From positions 30,353 to 94,352 of the forward strand of contig CAINND010000079.1 of the NCBI GenBank assembly GCA_903851035.1: a stretch of 64,000 nt of DNA. Direction: 5' to 3'. Shown here piece by piece: positions 42,864 to 50,853 of this stretch. This stretch comes from an uncultured Acidobacteriota bacterium. GTDB taxonomy: Bacteria > Acidobacteriota > Terriglobia > Terriglobales > Acidobacteriaceae. The notes under the pieces are model-generated. The model ran no database searches and was not told the DNA's origin. It worked only from the letters and a program-made list of their open reading frames with translations. Both the position numbers and the translations under genes were made by a program. Every line of letters starts with the position of its first letter. Position 1 is the first letter of the stretch.

Positions 42864-44065
42864 CAGGTTGGATAAGCAAGAAGAATGGACGCTTCATGTT
42901 TAGGTACCTGACAATCCGCAACAGCGACGGTAAAAAGGTCGAGCAGATGAAAACCATTGGCAAGATTGCCGACCTGAAGACCGAGAAGAACGCTTGGAAA
43001 GAAGCGGAGCGTCTGGGCCTGACGAAGTTGTCTGAAACTCCCACAGCAGCACAGCTCACGTTTGAAGCTCTGGCTAAGCACTTCATCAAGCATGAACTCG
43101 ACAAGAGCGAAGGCATGATTGGACGCAAGGCCGAAGAGACTTCCATTCGTGATAAGCATCTACTCAACAAGTATGGCATTCAGCGCTGGGGAAACACCTT
43201 GGCGCTGGATATCAAACCTCTGGAACTGGAAGCGTGGTTCGAGAGCCTGAGCAAATCCCTCAAGTGGACCTCCATCGTGAAGATTCGCTCTGTAATGAAT
43301 CAGGCGTTCAACCATGGATACCGTCATGGATTGATGGGCGGTGGAAAAGACAGTAATCCGGTCAGGCTAAGTCGGTGCCCTGTGTCCACTACCTATGAAG
43401 CAGTGGTGGTCAGCCCTGAGCAGATGATTCTCATGCTCAACGAGCTGGACAACAATGAGACGCAGTTTGAATGGACTTTGGCACTAGTCCATGCCGCCAC
43501 TGGTATGCGGCCTGAAGAAGTGTTCGGGCTGAAGTGGTCAGACGTGGATTGGGTCAAGGGACAAATCAACATCAATCGTGCTTGGTCCAAGGGCAAGGAA
43601 ACGACTGGCAAGAACGAAGGCAGCATGACTCAGGTGGTCATGAGTCCTGTTCTGGCAGATGCCTTGACCCGATGGCAGGGACTGACACTATATGGCAAGC
43701 CTACCGACTGGATGTTTGCTAGCTATCGGGAGGAGGGCAAGATACCAAGGTCAGCATCCACCTGTGGCAAGAAGTATCTGCGTCCTGCTGCGGTGAAGGC
43801 TGGAGTCATCCCTGAAGGATACAAGGGAAGATTTGGCTGGCACAACATGCGCCACAGCTTGGCTACATTCCTTGCTGGTGAGGTCGATTCAAGCCTGACG
43901 ATGAAGATGCTCCGCCACAAGAAGCTGAGCACGACACTGGAGCTTTACACCCATTCTGTGGCCACAAAGCACAGTGAGGCACAGCAGAAGTACCTGAATG
44001 CCATTGGGTTAAAGGTGCTAACGGGTAAATCAACGGGTAGTGAGGAACAAAAGCAAAGGGCCTAG
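42860..44065 (+). CDS. Tyrosine recombinase (integrase) of the tRNA-Ala island
   Basis: A 401-residue phage-type integrase that inserts the island into the tRNA-Ala gene. Catalytic residues are visible: R217 (ATGMRPEEVFGLKWSD), the H-x-x-R motif H328-N-M-R331 (WHNMRHSLATFLAGE), H353 (LRHKKLS) and Y363 (LELYTHS). The N-terminal third contains a SAM-like core-binding domain (LTFEALAKHFIKHE and following) and an arm-binding N-terminus (GWISKKNGRFMFRYLT). The ATG overlaps the excisionase-like stop. The 3' end of the gene contains the 20-bp arm-type repeat (44020-44039), and the attachment core starts 24 nt after the stop. The gene appears intact. Confidence 0.94.
   Translation: MTGWISKKNGRFMFRYLTIRNSDGKKVEQMKTIGKIADLKTEKNAWKEAERLGLTKLSETPTAAQLTFEALAKHFIKHELDKSEGMIGRKAEETSIRDKHLLNKYGIQRWGNTLALDIKPLELEAWFESLSKSLKWTSIVKIRSVMNQAFNHGYRHGLMGGGKDSNPVRLSRCPVSTTYEAVVVSPEQMILMLNELDNNETQFEWTLALVHAATGMRPEEVFGLKWSDVDWVKGQININRAWSKGKETTGKNEGSMTQVVMSPVLADALTRWQGLTLYGKPTDWMFASYREEGKIPRSASTCGKKYLRPAAVKAGVIPEGYKGRFGWHNMRHSLATFLAGEVDSSLTMKMLRHKKLSTTLELYTHSVATKHSEAQQKYLNAIGLKVLTGKSTGSEEQKQRA
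44020..44039 (+). repeat. Candidate integrase arm-type site, right copy
   Basis: AACGGGTAAATCAACGGGTA, identical to 28554-28573. Here it lies within the last codons of the integrase gene (reading GKSTG). Confidence 0.6.
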
Positions 44066-44088
44066 CATTGGCTAAGCCCTTAAGAATC

Positions 44089-44135
44089 TTTGGTGGACCT
44101 GGTCGGGTTCGAACCGACGACCTCTTCCATGCCAT
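44089..44135 (-). repeat. Right attachment site overlapping tRNA-Ala
   Basis: Forty-seven bases identical to 28414-28460. The repeat spans the tRNA from anticodon loop to encoded CCA plus two bases beyond it, so insertion leaves the tRNA whole. The identity stops inside the anticodon loop, matching the anticodon-loop class of integrase target sites. Confidence 0.93.
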
Positions 44136-44166
44136 GGAAGCGCGCTCCCAACTGCGCCACAGGCCC
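44091..44166 (-). tRNA. tRNA-Ala (anticodon GGC)
   Basis: A 76-nt cloverleaf on the minus strand with CCA encoded. Acceptor GGGCCTG pairs with CAGGTCC. The anticodon arm CTTCC-ATGGCAT-GGAAG gives anticodon GGC (reads GCC/GCU). The T arm is GTCGG-TTCGAAC-CCGAC. It is the insertion target of the island. Confidence 0.96.
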
Positions 44167-44261
44167 TCTCGGGTGGGTGCCGCGATTGCTCGCGACCTTT
44201 TTATTCTCAATGAGCGGGGAGGGAAAGTCAAATCGCCTCCTGTGGGTAACTCGGTGTGCCG

Positions 44262-44267
44262 TATACT
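44262..44267 (+). promoter_or_regulatory. -10 box of dapD (near-leaderless)
   Basis: TATACT ends 9 nt before the dapD ATG. No Shine-Dalgarno sequence and no good -35 box are visible. The expected start of transcription falls within about 3 nt of the ATG. Confidence 0.45.
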
Positions 44268-44276
44268 GCTTGCACC

Positions 44277-45113
44277 ATGAGCCAACTGCAAGCTGAGATC
44301 GAGCGGCTGTTCGCACTCGGAATGGATGCCCGGAACCAGCCGGGCGCGATGGATACCTTTATTGCCTTTCGTCAGGCGCTGAGCCGCGGCGAGTTGCGAG
44401 CGGCGGAAAAGCGCGATGGCCGATGGCAGGCCAACGCCTGGGTCAAGCAGGGAATCCTGCTGGGTTTTCGATTGGGCGTGAACGAAGAGACGCGCGCCTG
44501 CGACACCTTCACCTTTGTGGACAAGAACACCTTTCCGGTGCAGCCGTTCACGGCCGCCAACGGCGTGCGCATCGTTCCCGGAGGAAGCACGGTGCGCGAG
44601 GGAGCTTATCTTGCGCCGGGCGTCATCTGCATGCCTCCCATGTATGTGAACGTGGGCGCCTACGTGGACGAGGGAACGATGGTAGATTCCCACGCACTGG
44701 TGGGTAGCTGCGCGCAGATTGGCAAGCGCGTGCATCTGAGCGCGGCCAGTCAGGTGGGCGGCGTGCTGGAGCCGGTAAATGCTACTCCCGTGGTGATTGA
44801 AGACGACGTGCTGGTCGGCGGCAACTGCGGCATCTATGAAGGCACGCAGGTGCTGCTGCGGGCGGTGCTGGGTTCGGGAGTGATATTGACGCGCTCGACG
44901 CCGCTGTTTGACACCGTGCGGGGTGAGATTTTGCGCGCGACGGAGGACGCGCCGCTGACCGTGCCCGAGGGCGCGGTGGTGGTTGCGGGCGCCAGGGCCA
45001 TCACCAAGGGCAAGGCCGCCGAGTGGGGACTGAGCGTGTACACGCCGGTCATCATCAAGTATCGCGACGACAAGACCGACAAGGGCGTGGAGCTGGAAGA
45101 CCTGCTGCGCTAG
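44277..45113 (+). CDS. dapD: 2,3,4,5-tetrahydropyridine-2,6-dicarboxylate N-succinyltransferase
   Basis: A 278-residue enzyme of the succinylase branch of lysine/diaminopimelate synthesis; it transfers succinyl from succinyl-CoA to tetrahydrodipicolinate. Recognisable DapD sequences: [80 protein letters not shown], and the left-handed beta-helix turns ([20 protein letters not shown]). The ATG at 44277 has no ribosome binding site but a TATACT box right upstream. It is separate from the asd-lysC-dapB-dapA cluster 6 kb away. Before island insertion it would have lain next to tRNA-Ala and modA. Confidence 0.95.
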   Translation: MSQLQAEIERLFALGMDARNQPGAMDTFIAFRQALSRGELRAAEKRDGRWQANAWVKQGILLGFRLGVNEETRACDTFTFVDKNTFPVQPFTAANGVRIVPGGSTVREGAYLAPGVICMPPMYVNVGAYVDEGTMVDSHALVGSCAQIGKRVHLSAASQVGGVLEPVNATPVVIEDDVLVGGNCGIYEGTQVLLRAVLGSGVILTRSTPLFDTVRGEILRATEDAPLTVPEGAVVVAGARAITKGKAAEWGLSVYTPVIIKYRDDKTDKGVELEDLLR

Positions 45114-45143
45114 CCGTTTGCTGGGCGCCAAAGCGGAGAGCCA

Positions 45144-46550
45144 ATGGCCGAACAAACTACAAAACAGATGACGATGCGGACGGCGCTGATGCTGGCATTG
45201 GCGCTATTTGCGCTGGCGGCCGTGGTGTGGGCGTTGCAGTTCTACGCGCATGTTACGGATGTGGGGCCATGGTCGCTGCGGCTGACCATGCTTGGCCTGT
45301 GGCTGCGCTGGGCGGGGCTGGCGGCACTGGTGGCGTATGCCTTGGCGCGGCGCTCGCTGACCACTTGGATATTCGTCTGCATGGCGATTGGCGGCGAGCT
45401 GGGCTACGACGCTCCGCACTTTGCGCTGCAGTTGAGGGTGGTCAGTCAGATTTTCCTGCGCCTTATTAAGACCATCATTGCGCCCTTGCTGTTTGCCACG
45501 CTGGTCAGCGGCATTGCCGGGCACGCCAACCTGAAGCAGGTGGGGCGCATGGGGTGGAAGGCCATCCTGTACTTTGAGGTGCTGACCACCATTGCGCTGG
45601 CCATCGGACTGGGCGCGATTCATCTGTCACGCGCAGGGGTGGGGATACATCTTGCGGCCGGGGCCGGTGAGGCGCTGCCCACGCAGCGGCTGACCCTGGT
45701 GGAGACCCTGCTGCACATCTTTCCGGAGAACATTGCCAAGAGCGTGGCCGAGGGACAGGTGCTGCAGGTGGTGGTGTTCGCCGTGCTGTTTGGGCTGGCG
45801 CTGGCCATGGTGAAGGAAGAGCGGCGGCGTCCGATGCTGGCCCTGGTCGAATCGCTGGCCGAGGTGATGTTCAAGTTCACCAAAATTGTCATGTACTTTG
45901 CGCCGCTGGGCGCTGGCGCTGCGCTGGCTTACACGGTGGCCAGCACAGGGCTGGGAGTGCTGGTAAACCTGGCGCGGCTATTGGTGACCTTGTACGCGGC
46001 GCTGGCGGTGTTCATCTTCTGCGTGCTGCTGCCAGTGGCGTGGTTGGCGGGGGTTCCGCTGCGGCGATTCATCAAGGCCGCTGCCGAGCCGGTGACACTG
46101 GCCTTTGCCACCAGTAGCAGCGAGGCCGCGCTGCCGGTGGCGATGGAGCGCATGGAGGAGATGGGCGTGGCGCGCCAGGTGGTGGCCTTCGTCATGCCGA
46201 CGGGTTACAGCTTTAATCTGGATGGCAGCACGCTGTACCTTTCGCTGACGGCGATTTTTGTGGCGCAGGCCGCGGGCGTGCAACTGGGGCTGGGGCGCGA
46301 ACTGCTGCTGATGCTGACGCTGATGTTGACGAGCAAGGGTGTGGCCGGCGTGTCGCGCGCATCGCTAGTGATTTTGCTGGGAACGGTGGGTAGCTTTGGA
46401 CTGCCCGTGGAGCCGGTCTTTTTGCTGCTTGGCGTGGACCAGTTGATGGACATGGGGCGCACGGCGGTAAACGTGCTGGGCAACTGCCTGGCCACGGTAG
46501 TGGTGGCGCGCTGGGAGGGTGAACTGCGCGAAGAGTCCTCGCCCGTGTGA
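45144..46550 (+). CDS. Dicarboxylate/amino acid:cation symporter (DAACS family)
   Basis: A 468-residue inner-membrane transporter of the GltP/DctA family that takes up glutamate, aspartate or C4-dicarboxylates with H+ or Na+. Diagnostic parts: IFLRLIKTIIAPLLFATLVS, the serine-rich re-entrant loop LAFATSSSEAALPVAMERM, and the substrate-binding PTGYSFNLDGSTLYLSLTAI. An extra N-terminal pair of helices precedes the usual start (TALMLALALFALAAVVWAL and LWLRWAGLAALVAYALA). It lies 30 nt after dapD, so the two may be cotranscribed; a strong terminator follows at 46639. Substrate specificity cannot be told apart here. Confidence 0.92.
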   Translation: MAEQTTKQMTMRTALMLALALFALAAVVWALQFYAHVTDVGPWSLRLTMLGLWLRWAGLAALVAYALARRSLTTWIFVCMAIGGELGYDAPHFALQLRVVSQIFLRLIKTIIAPLLFATLVSGIAGHANLKQVGRMGWKAILYFEVLTTIALAIGLGAIHLSRAGVGIHLAAGAGEALPTQRLTLVETLLHIFPENIAKSVAEGQVLQVVVFAVLFGLALAMVKEERRRPMLALVESLAEVMFKFTKIVMYFAPLGAGAALAYTVASTGLGVLVNLARLLVTLYAALAVFIFCVLLPVAWLAGVPLRRFIKAAAEPVTLAFATSSSEAALPVAMERMEEMGVARQVVAFVMPTGYSFNLDGSTLYLSLTAIFVAQAAGVQLGLGRELLLMLTLMLTSKGVAGVSRASLVILLGTVGSFGLPVEPVFLLLGVDQLMDMGRTAVNVLGNCLATVVVARWEGELREESSPV

Positions 46551-46638
46551 TTTTCCTCCGCAACTTTTTCGGGGGAACCGGGTCTATACCGGCAACTCCC
46601 GCCGCGTTTTGATTGCAATGCGCGGCAAGGAACGACGA

Positions 46639-46669
46639 CCCACCGGCTGGGCAGGCCGGTGGGTTTTTT
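46639..46669 (+). terminator. Rho-independent terminator after the symporter gene
   Basis: CCCACCGGC (46639-46647) and GCCGGTGGG (46655-46663) form a perfect 9-bp stem around TGGGCAG, followed by six T. The converging kdsC gene ends 22 nt later. Confidence 0.93.
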
Positions 46670-46690
46670 GTGTGCTGAATCTACGAAATC

Positions 46691-47308
46691 CTACTGCAAT
46701 TTCTCGTGGATCGAGGTGCGGTCGCTGATGTAGGCGTCAATGGCGCGGGCGAGCGATCCCTGGGCCTTGAGGATGTACTCGACGGCGTCACGCACGGCAC
46801 CTTCTCCGCCGCGATGGTCGGTGATAACGTGGGCTTCGTCCTTCACGTCCTCGCGGGCGTTGGCCACGGCAAAGGCCAGGCCGCAGGCGCGCATGGCGGG
46901 CAGGTCAATGATGTCGTCGCCGACAAAGGCCACCTCTTCGGCTTTCAGCCCGGTCTTCTGTAGAATGTCCCGAAAGGCCTGCAGCTTGTTGGCCGAGCCC
47001 TGATAGACGTATTCGATCTTCAGGTCGCGGGCGCGCAGGTGTACGGTCTCAGAGATGCGCTTGGTAATGATGCCGAACTGAAGACCGCCCAGGCGGCCGA
47101 GTGAAAAGGCTGTGCCATCGTGTGCGTGGAAGGCTTTGACCTCGACGGCCTCGCCGGGAATGCCGTATCCGCCCTGCTCCAGTTTGGCCTCGGTGCCGGG
47201 CGGCAGTTTGGCTCCGGGGAGAGGGACGAAGTAGAGCTTTCCGTCGGTCATCACGCCATCTACATCGAGTAACAGGAGCTTGATTTTCTTTGCGCGGACT
47301 TTGGACAT
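46691..47308 (-). CDS. kdsC: 3-deoxy-D-manno-octulosonate 8-phosphate phosphatase (HAD family)
   Basis: A 205-residue HAD-superfamily phosphatase that removes the phosphate from KDO-8-P in lipopolysaccharide core synthesis. The catalytic motif LLLLDVDGVMTDGKLYF contains D15 and D17. Later motifs are GIITKRISE (motif II; KRIS replaces the more common GRxS), KLQAFRDIL (Lys of motif III) and VGDDIIDLPAM (motif IV). An insert of about 20 residues (PLPGAKLPPGTEAKLEQGGY) lies behind motif I. The ATG at 47308 has a TACAAT box exactly at -7 to -12 and no ribosome binding site, so the mRNA is probably leaderless. Other KDO genes are not in the window. Confidence 0.88.
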   Translation of the reverse strand: MSKVRAKKIKLLLLDVDGVMTDGKLYFVPLPGAKLPPGTEAKLEQGGYGIPGEAVEVKAFHAHDGTAFSLGRLGGLQFGIITKRISETVHLRARDLKIEYVYQGSANKLQAFRDILQKTGLKAEEVAFVGDDIIDLPAMRACGLAFAVANAREDVKDEAHVITDHRGGEGAVRDAVEYILKAQGSLARAIDAYISDRTSIHEKLQ

Positions 47309-47314
47309 ATCGGG

Positions 47315-47320
47315 ATTGTA
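47315..47320 (-). promoter_or_regulatory. -10 box for leaderless kdsC transcript
   Basis: TACAAT is separated from the kdsC ATG by six bases, the spacing expected if transcription starts at the A of the ATG. No clear -35 box. Confidence 0.5.
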
Positions 47321-47367
47321 GCACCGGCCACTGCGGGCTTTGGTGCGCACAGAGAGCCCCATGGTGG

Positions 47368-48696
47368 GTGACCCTTGGGGCGCTGCTGACAGTGTTTTGC
47401 TGCGCATCAATGGCTGCTGCGATGCCGGTTCCGGCGCAGAATACAACGGCTGCGGCAAGGGCTGCTCGGGCCAGGGCCGCGGCCGCCGCTCGGCGTGGCC
47501 CCGTGGTGGGGCGGGCGCAGATGGAACTGGCGCAGAAGATGGCGCGCAACGCCCACGAGATGTCCCTTACGCTGCCGCTGCCACAGCGCGTTGCGCTGCT
47601 GACCCGCCTGTTGTACACCATGCGCGGCGAGGTGATGGCCACGGAGAAAAAGCAGTGGGCGCAGGAGCTGTTCACGGTGGCGCAGCAACTGCCGCAGCAG
47701 GCATCCAGCGAGGTGGAGGCGCGTAATACGGCGCTGGCCACGGCCGCGGCGCGCCTGGCTGTCTATGACGCTGACCGCGCGTTGGAACTGCTGGACGGAC
47801 TGTCCGCCGAAGAGGGGCCGCACGGCGTGAAGCCCGACGCGCGCACCATGGCGGCACGGCTGGTCTTTGCGGGATATATGCAGCGCCATCCCGGCGGCAC
47901 TGCAACATTGATGGAACACGCGCGACACTGGAGCATGGCGGGCAGCTATCCTTTTGCGGCCAGCGCCGCCATCCTGGCGCGCCTGCGCGGCGAAGATGAT
48001 GCCAGCGAGCAGTTCTTCCGCCAGGTTTTGAGCATTTTTTCCAAGAGCGACGAAGGGTTGTATGGGACCAGCGAGTTTGCCGGGCTGTTGCAGCAGGCGG
48101 TCTCCATGGAAGCCATTTTGGCCGATACGGCGGAAGAAGCTGGACGCGCGATTGGCGTGCAGTTGAGCCATCATGTTGCGGCCGAACGGAGTGTGCTGAC
48201 CGAGGCGCAGGAGGCAATGGTGCTAACAACATTGAACAACCTTCGCGTTTCCGCCCCCAAAGCCTACGAGCAGCTACGGCTCACGTCGCCCGTGCTGGCC
48301 GGATTGCGCGCGCCGCATGGGATGCCAGCACCGCCTCCTGTGATTGATGCCGAGTTGGAGACGGCATTCCATGGATTGGGAGAGACCATCCACCTGCATC
48401 GCGGACCACAGGCCACGCAGGAGGCAGTGGCATCGGCCATCAAACTAATCAACGCGCGTTACGGCAAGGGCGCCTGTGACGAATGCATGATTCCGGACGC
48501 GCAGTCGGCGGCATTGGTTTCACTGGCTGCCTACGCCATGCCCACGGCCATTGCCGGGCAGATCAACGCCATCCGCGACCCATACTGGCGAGCTTACTTT
48601 TTGGCCATTGCCGCGCAGCAGGTGGGGCAACCCACTCGCGTGGCCGACCCGGCGGCGCGCAAGCTGCCGGAAAAGGAAGAGCCGGAACCGGAATAA
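47368..48696 (+). CDS. Secreted protein of unknown function, Ala-rich, helical
   Basis: About 442 residues, mostly helical and rich in Ala, Gln and Glu (AQMELAQKMARNAHEMSLTL, LPQRVALLTRLLYTM, AQELFTVAQQLPQQASSEVE). The N-terminus is a hydrophobic signal-like run (VTLGALLTVFCCASMAAAM) with cleavage likely after VPAQ. The start is doubtful: GTG 47368 is used here, but a TTG at 47290 would supply Arg residues before the hydrophobic core while overlapping the divergent kdsC start. The C-terminal half ends with a Glu-rich tail. A CDECM segment near the end has two Cys. Related helical proteins often form repeat scaffolds (TPR-like), but I cannot assign a family. Confidence 0.7.
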   Translation: MTLGALLTVFCCASMAAAMPVPAQNTTAAARAARARAAAAARRGPVVGRAQMELAQKMARNAHEMSLTLPLPQRVALLTRLLYTMRGEVMATEKKQWAQELFTVAQQLPQQASSEVEARNTALATAAARLAVYDADRALELLDGLSAEEGPHGVKPDARTMAARLVFAGYMQRHPGGTATLMEHARHWSMAGSYPFAASAAILARLRGEDDASEQFFRQVLSIFSKSDEGLYGTSEFAGLLQQAVSMEAILADTAEEAGRAIGVQLSHHVAAERSVLTEAQEAMVLTTLNNLRVSAPKAYEQLRLTSPVLAGLRAPHGMPAPPPVIDAELETAFHGLGETIHLHRGPQATQEAVASAIKLINARYGKGACDECMIPDAQSAALVSLAAYAMPTAIAGQINAIRDPYWRAYFLAIAAQQVGQPTRVADPAARKLPEKEEPEPE

Positions 48697-48852
48697 TCAA
48701 CCTTCAACCAATGCGCGGGCTGGCACGGTCAGGTGCGTGCGATACCATGTTGTGAATGACCGTGGGGCGCGATTTCCGCTGTGCCTGCTGTTGGGCATCA
48801 GGCGCATCAAGCCGGGCGATCATTTTTTCTGGGTAACTTGGGAGGCCTGACG

Positions 48853-49896
48853 TTGAGGCGAATATTGTTAGTGCCACCGCCGTTGCTGCAAGTGAGTCAG
48901 CATGCCACCGGAGGCGTGCCGCAGATGCTGTGGGCGCTGGCCAGCCTGCTGGTGGAGCGCGGCTCAAAGGTGGATGTCGCCGTCAGCGTGGGCACGACCC
49001 TGGCGAAGCCTGAAGACGAACTGACCGCCGAAGACCGTGCCGTGTTGCAGGCGGCGGAAAAAGAGCAGGCCGGGCGCGTAATTGCCGCCTGCGTGGGCGG
49101 CAACTACCACACGGTGCTCGACCAGAGTGGGCACCTCTTTCAGCATGGCGTTCAGATTCCCTGCCAGGTGCTGGCTACGCTCTTCCGTCCGCGCATTCAC
49201 TACCCGGATTTTGCCTTCCGCAATCCGGCACCCAACGTTTTCTACACCTGCACCAGCGAGCGACTGCGCAGCGAGTTTGGCACCATGCCGCATCTGCTGA
49301 CCACGGTGCACAATGGGATTGATCTGAAGCGCTATCCTGCCGCGGCCCGGCGCGCCGATTATGTGATGTGGATGGGGCCGGTGATGCCGGAGACGGCTCC
49401 GCACCTGGTGGTGCAGGCGGCGCGCGCCGCGGGACAGACCATCCTGCTGGCCGCCGACACCGCGCAGATTGATCGCTACCGCGCCTACTACGAGGAGCAG
49501 GTGCGGCCGCTGATTGATCACGACAAGGTACGCTGGGCGCAGTTGGAGAACTTTGAACACAAGACGCAGTTGCTGCGCGAGGCACGAGCCGTGCTGCTGG
49601 CCCCGCAGAATGAACTGGTGAGCGCGCAACCGGCGCTGGAGGCACTGGCCTGCGGAACGCCGGTGGTCAGCTTTGACGCGGGCGACATTCGCGAAATAGT
49701 GGTGGAAGGCACGGGCTTTGTGGTGAACAGCGTGGAGGAGATGACGCGCGCCATCGTGGGACTGCGCAACCTGCGCTCACTGGATTGCCGCCGACAGGTG
49801 GAGGAGAACTTCTCCATGCGCTCCATGGCCGATGGCTACGAGGCATTGCTGCAGGATCTGGACGAGCAGCGCCGCTGGGCAATGCGCCGGGAATAG
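48853..49896 (+). CDS. Glycosyltransferase family 4
   Basis: A 347-residue GT-B enzyme. The start TTG 48853 follows GGGAGG at 8 nt and begins the family pattern LRRILLVPPPLLQVSQHATGG; the longer open frame upstream has no ribosome binding site. The donor half contains YVMWMGPVMPETAPHLVVQA, then LLAPQNELVSAQPALEALAC, then GTPVVSFDAGDIREIV. The GT4 Glu pair (E-x7-E) is weak: NELVSAQPALEA. It stands alone, converging with dapA across a strong hairpin. Donor and acceptor unknown. Confidence 0.85.
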   Translation: MRRILLVPPPLLQVSQHATGGVPQMLWALASLLVERGSKVDVAVSVGTTLAKPEDELTAEDRAVLQAAEKEQAGRVIAACVGGNYHTVLDQSGHLFQHGVQIPCQVLATLFRPRIHYPDFAFRNPAPNVFYTCTSERLRSEFGTMPHLLTTVHNGIDLKRYPAAARRADYVMWMGPVMPETAPHLVVQAARAAGQTILLAADTAQIDRYRAYYEEQVRPLIDHDKVRWAQLENFEHKTQLLREARAVLLAPQNELVSAQPALEALACGTPVVSFDAGDIREIVVEGTGFVVNSVEEMTRAIVGLRNLRSLDCRRQVEENFSMRSMADGYEALLQDLDEQRRWAMRRE

Positions 49897-49920
49897 GCGC
49901 CCAACTTATACGCAAAGCAA

Positions 49921-49945
49921 AGCGCCTGCCAACACGGCAGGCGCT
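49921..49945. terminator. Hairpin terminator between convergent genes
   Basis: A perfect 10-bp inverted repeat, AGCGCCTGCC (49921-49930) and GGCAGGCGCT (49936-49945), with a 5-nt loop. It separates the glycosyltransferase stop (49896) from the dapA stop (49963). U-runs are weak on both sides. Confidence 0.65.
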
Positions 49946-49962
49946 GCTGAATAGGGAGAAAG

Positions 49963-50847
49963 TTATTTGATCACGCCGGCGTCGCGGGCCACGGTCTCCA
50001 ACTTGGCGCGCAGCGCGGGCTGCATGCGGCACAGCGGCAGGCGATAGTTCTCCTCGATGCGGCCCATCATGGCCAGCGCGGCCTTTACCGGCAGGGGATT
50101 GCTCTCGATAAAGAGCGCCTGCATCAGCGGCAGGTAATGATGGAAGAGCTTGCGGGCCTTCGTCCAGTCGTTGTCGAGCGCGGCGCGCGTCATTTCCGCC
50201 ATCTCTTTCGGAAAAACGTTTGATGCGACGCTTATGACGCCGACGCCACCGGCGCTGATGGCGGCCAGGGTTAGCGCGTCATCACCACTCAGCAGGGTGA
50301 ACTCCGGCAGCATGCCACAAATCTTGGCGATCTGCGTGGTCATGCCACTGGCTTCCTTGACGGCATAGATGTTGGGCAACTTGGCCAGGCGCGCCAGGGT
50401 CTCGGGCTCCAGGTTGACGCCGGTGCGGCCGGGCACGTTGTAGACCACGATGGGCTTGGTGACGGCCTCGGCAATGGCCTTGAAGTGCAGGTACTGGCCC
50501 TCCTGCGTGGGCTTGTTGTAGTAAGGCGAGGCGGAGAGGATGGCGTCCACGCCCTTGATGTTGGAGACCTCGACGGCCTTGCGCACGGCCTCTGCCGTGG
50601 CGTTGCTGGTAGCACCGGCGACGATGGGCACGCGGCCGGCGACGACCTCGATGGTCGTCTCGATGACCAGCCGCCACTCCTCATGCGAGAGCGTCGGCGT
50701 TTCGCCGGTTGTGCCGCAGGGCACCAGGAAGTCGATGCCGGACTCCACCTGCCATGCCACCAGGTTGCGCAGGGACTTCACGTCCACAGCGCCATCGGCC
50801 AGGAACGGTGTGACGATAGCCGTTCCGCATCCACGAAGCTTCACCAT
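49963..50847 (-). CDS. dapA: 4-hydroxy-tetrahydrodipicolinate synthase
   Basis: A 294-residue (beta/alpha)8 aldolase that condenses pyruvate with aspartate semialdehyde, the first committed step to lysine and diaminopimelate. Active-site residues are visible: T46-T47 in VPCGTTGETPTL, Y136 in VVYNVPGRTG and the Schiff-base K164 in YAVKEASG. Further family sequence is SASPYYNKPTQEG and LLSGDDALTL. The length is normal. The ATG follows AAGGG and starts 6 nt after the dapB stop, so it is the last gene of the lysine operon. Confidence 0.97.
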   Translation of the reverse strand: MVKLRGCGTAIVTPFLADGAVDVKSLRNLVAWQVESGIDFLVPCGTTGETPTLSHEEWRLVIETTIEVVAGRVPIVAGATSNATAEAVRKAVEVSNIKGVDAILSASPYYNKPTQEGQYLHFKAIAEAVTKPIVVYNVPGRTGVNLEPETLARLAKLPNIYAVKEASGMTTQIAKICGMLPEFTLLSGDDALTLAAISAGGVGVISVASNVFPKEMAEMTRAALDNDWTKARKLFHHYLPLMQALFIESNPLPVKAALAMMGRIEENYRLPLCRMQPALRAKLETVARDAGVIK

Positions 50848-50853
50848 ATAGGC

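Larger units (their letters stand above)
28414..44135. mobile_element. Genomic island integrated in tRNA-Ala(GGC)
   Basis: A 47-bp exact direct repeat (28414-28460 and 44089-44135) bounds 15.7 kb. The right copy is the 3' part of an intact tRNA-Ala gene; the left copy is an orphan tRNA 3' half. A tyrosine recombinase with an excisionase-like gene lies directly inside the right end. Inside, G+C is lower and gene content is accessory: ABC-3C conflict genes, RHS toxin, HUH/Rep-like gene, ArdC. No conjugation genes are seen, so it is mobilisable at most. The repeat, tRNA and integrase together make this assignment strong. Confidence 0.93.
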
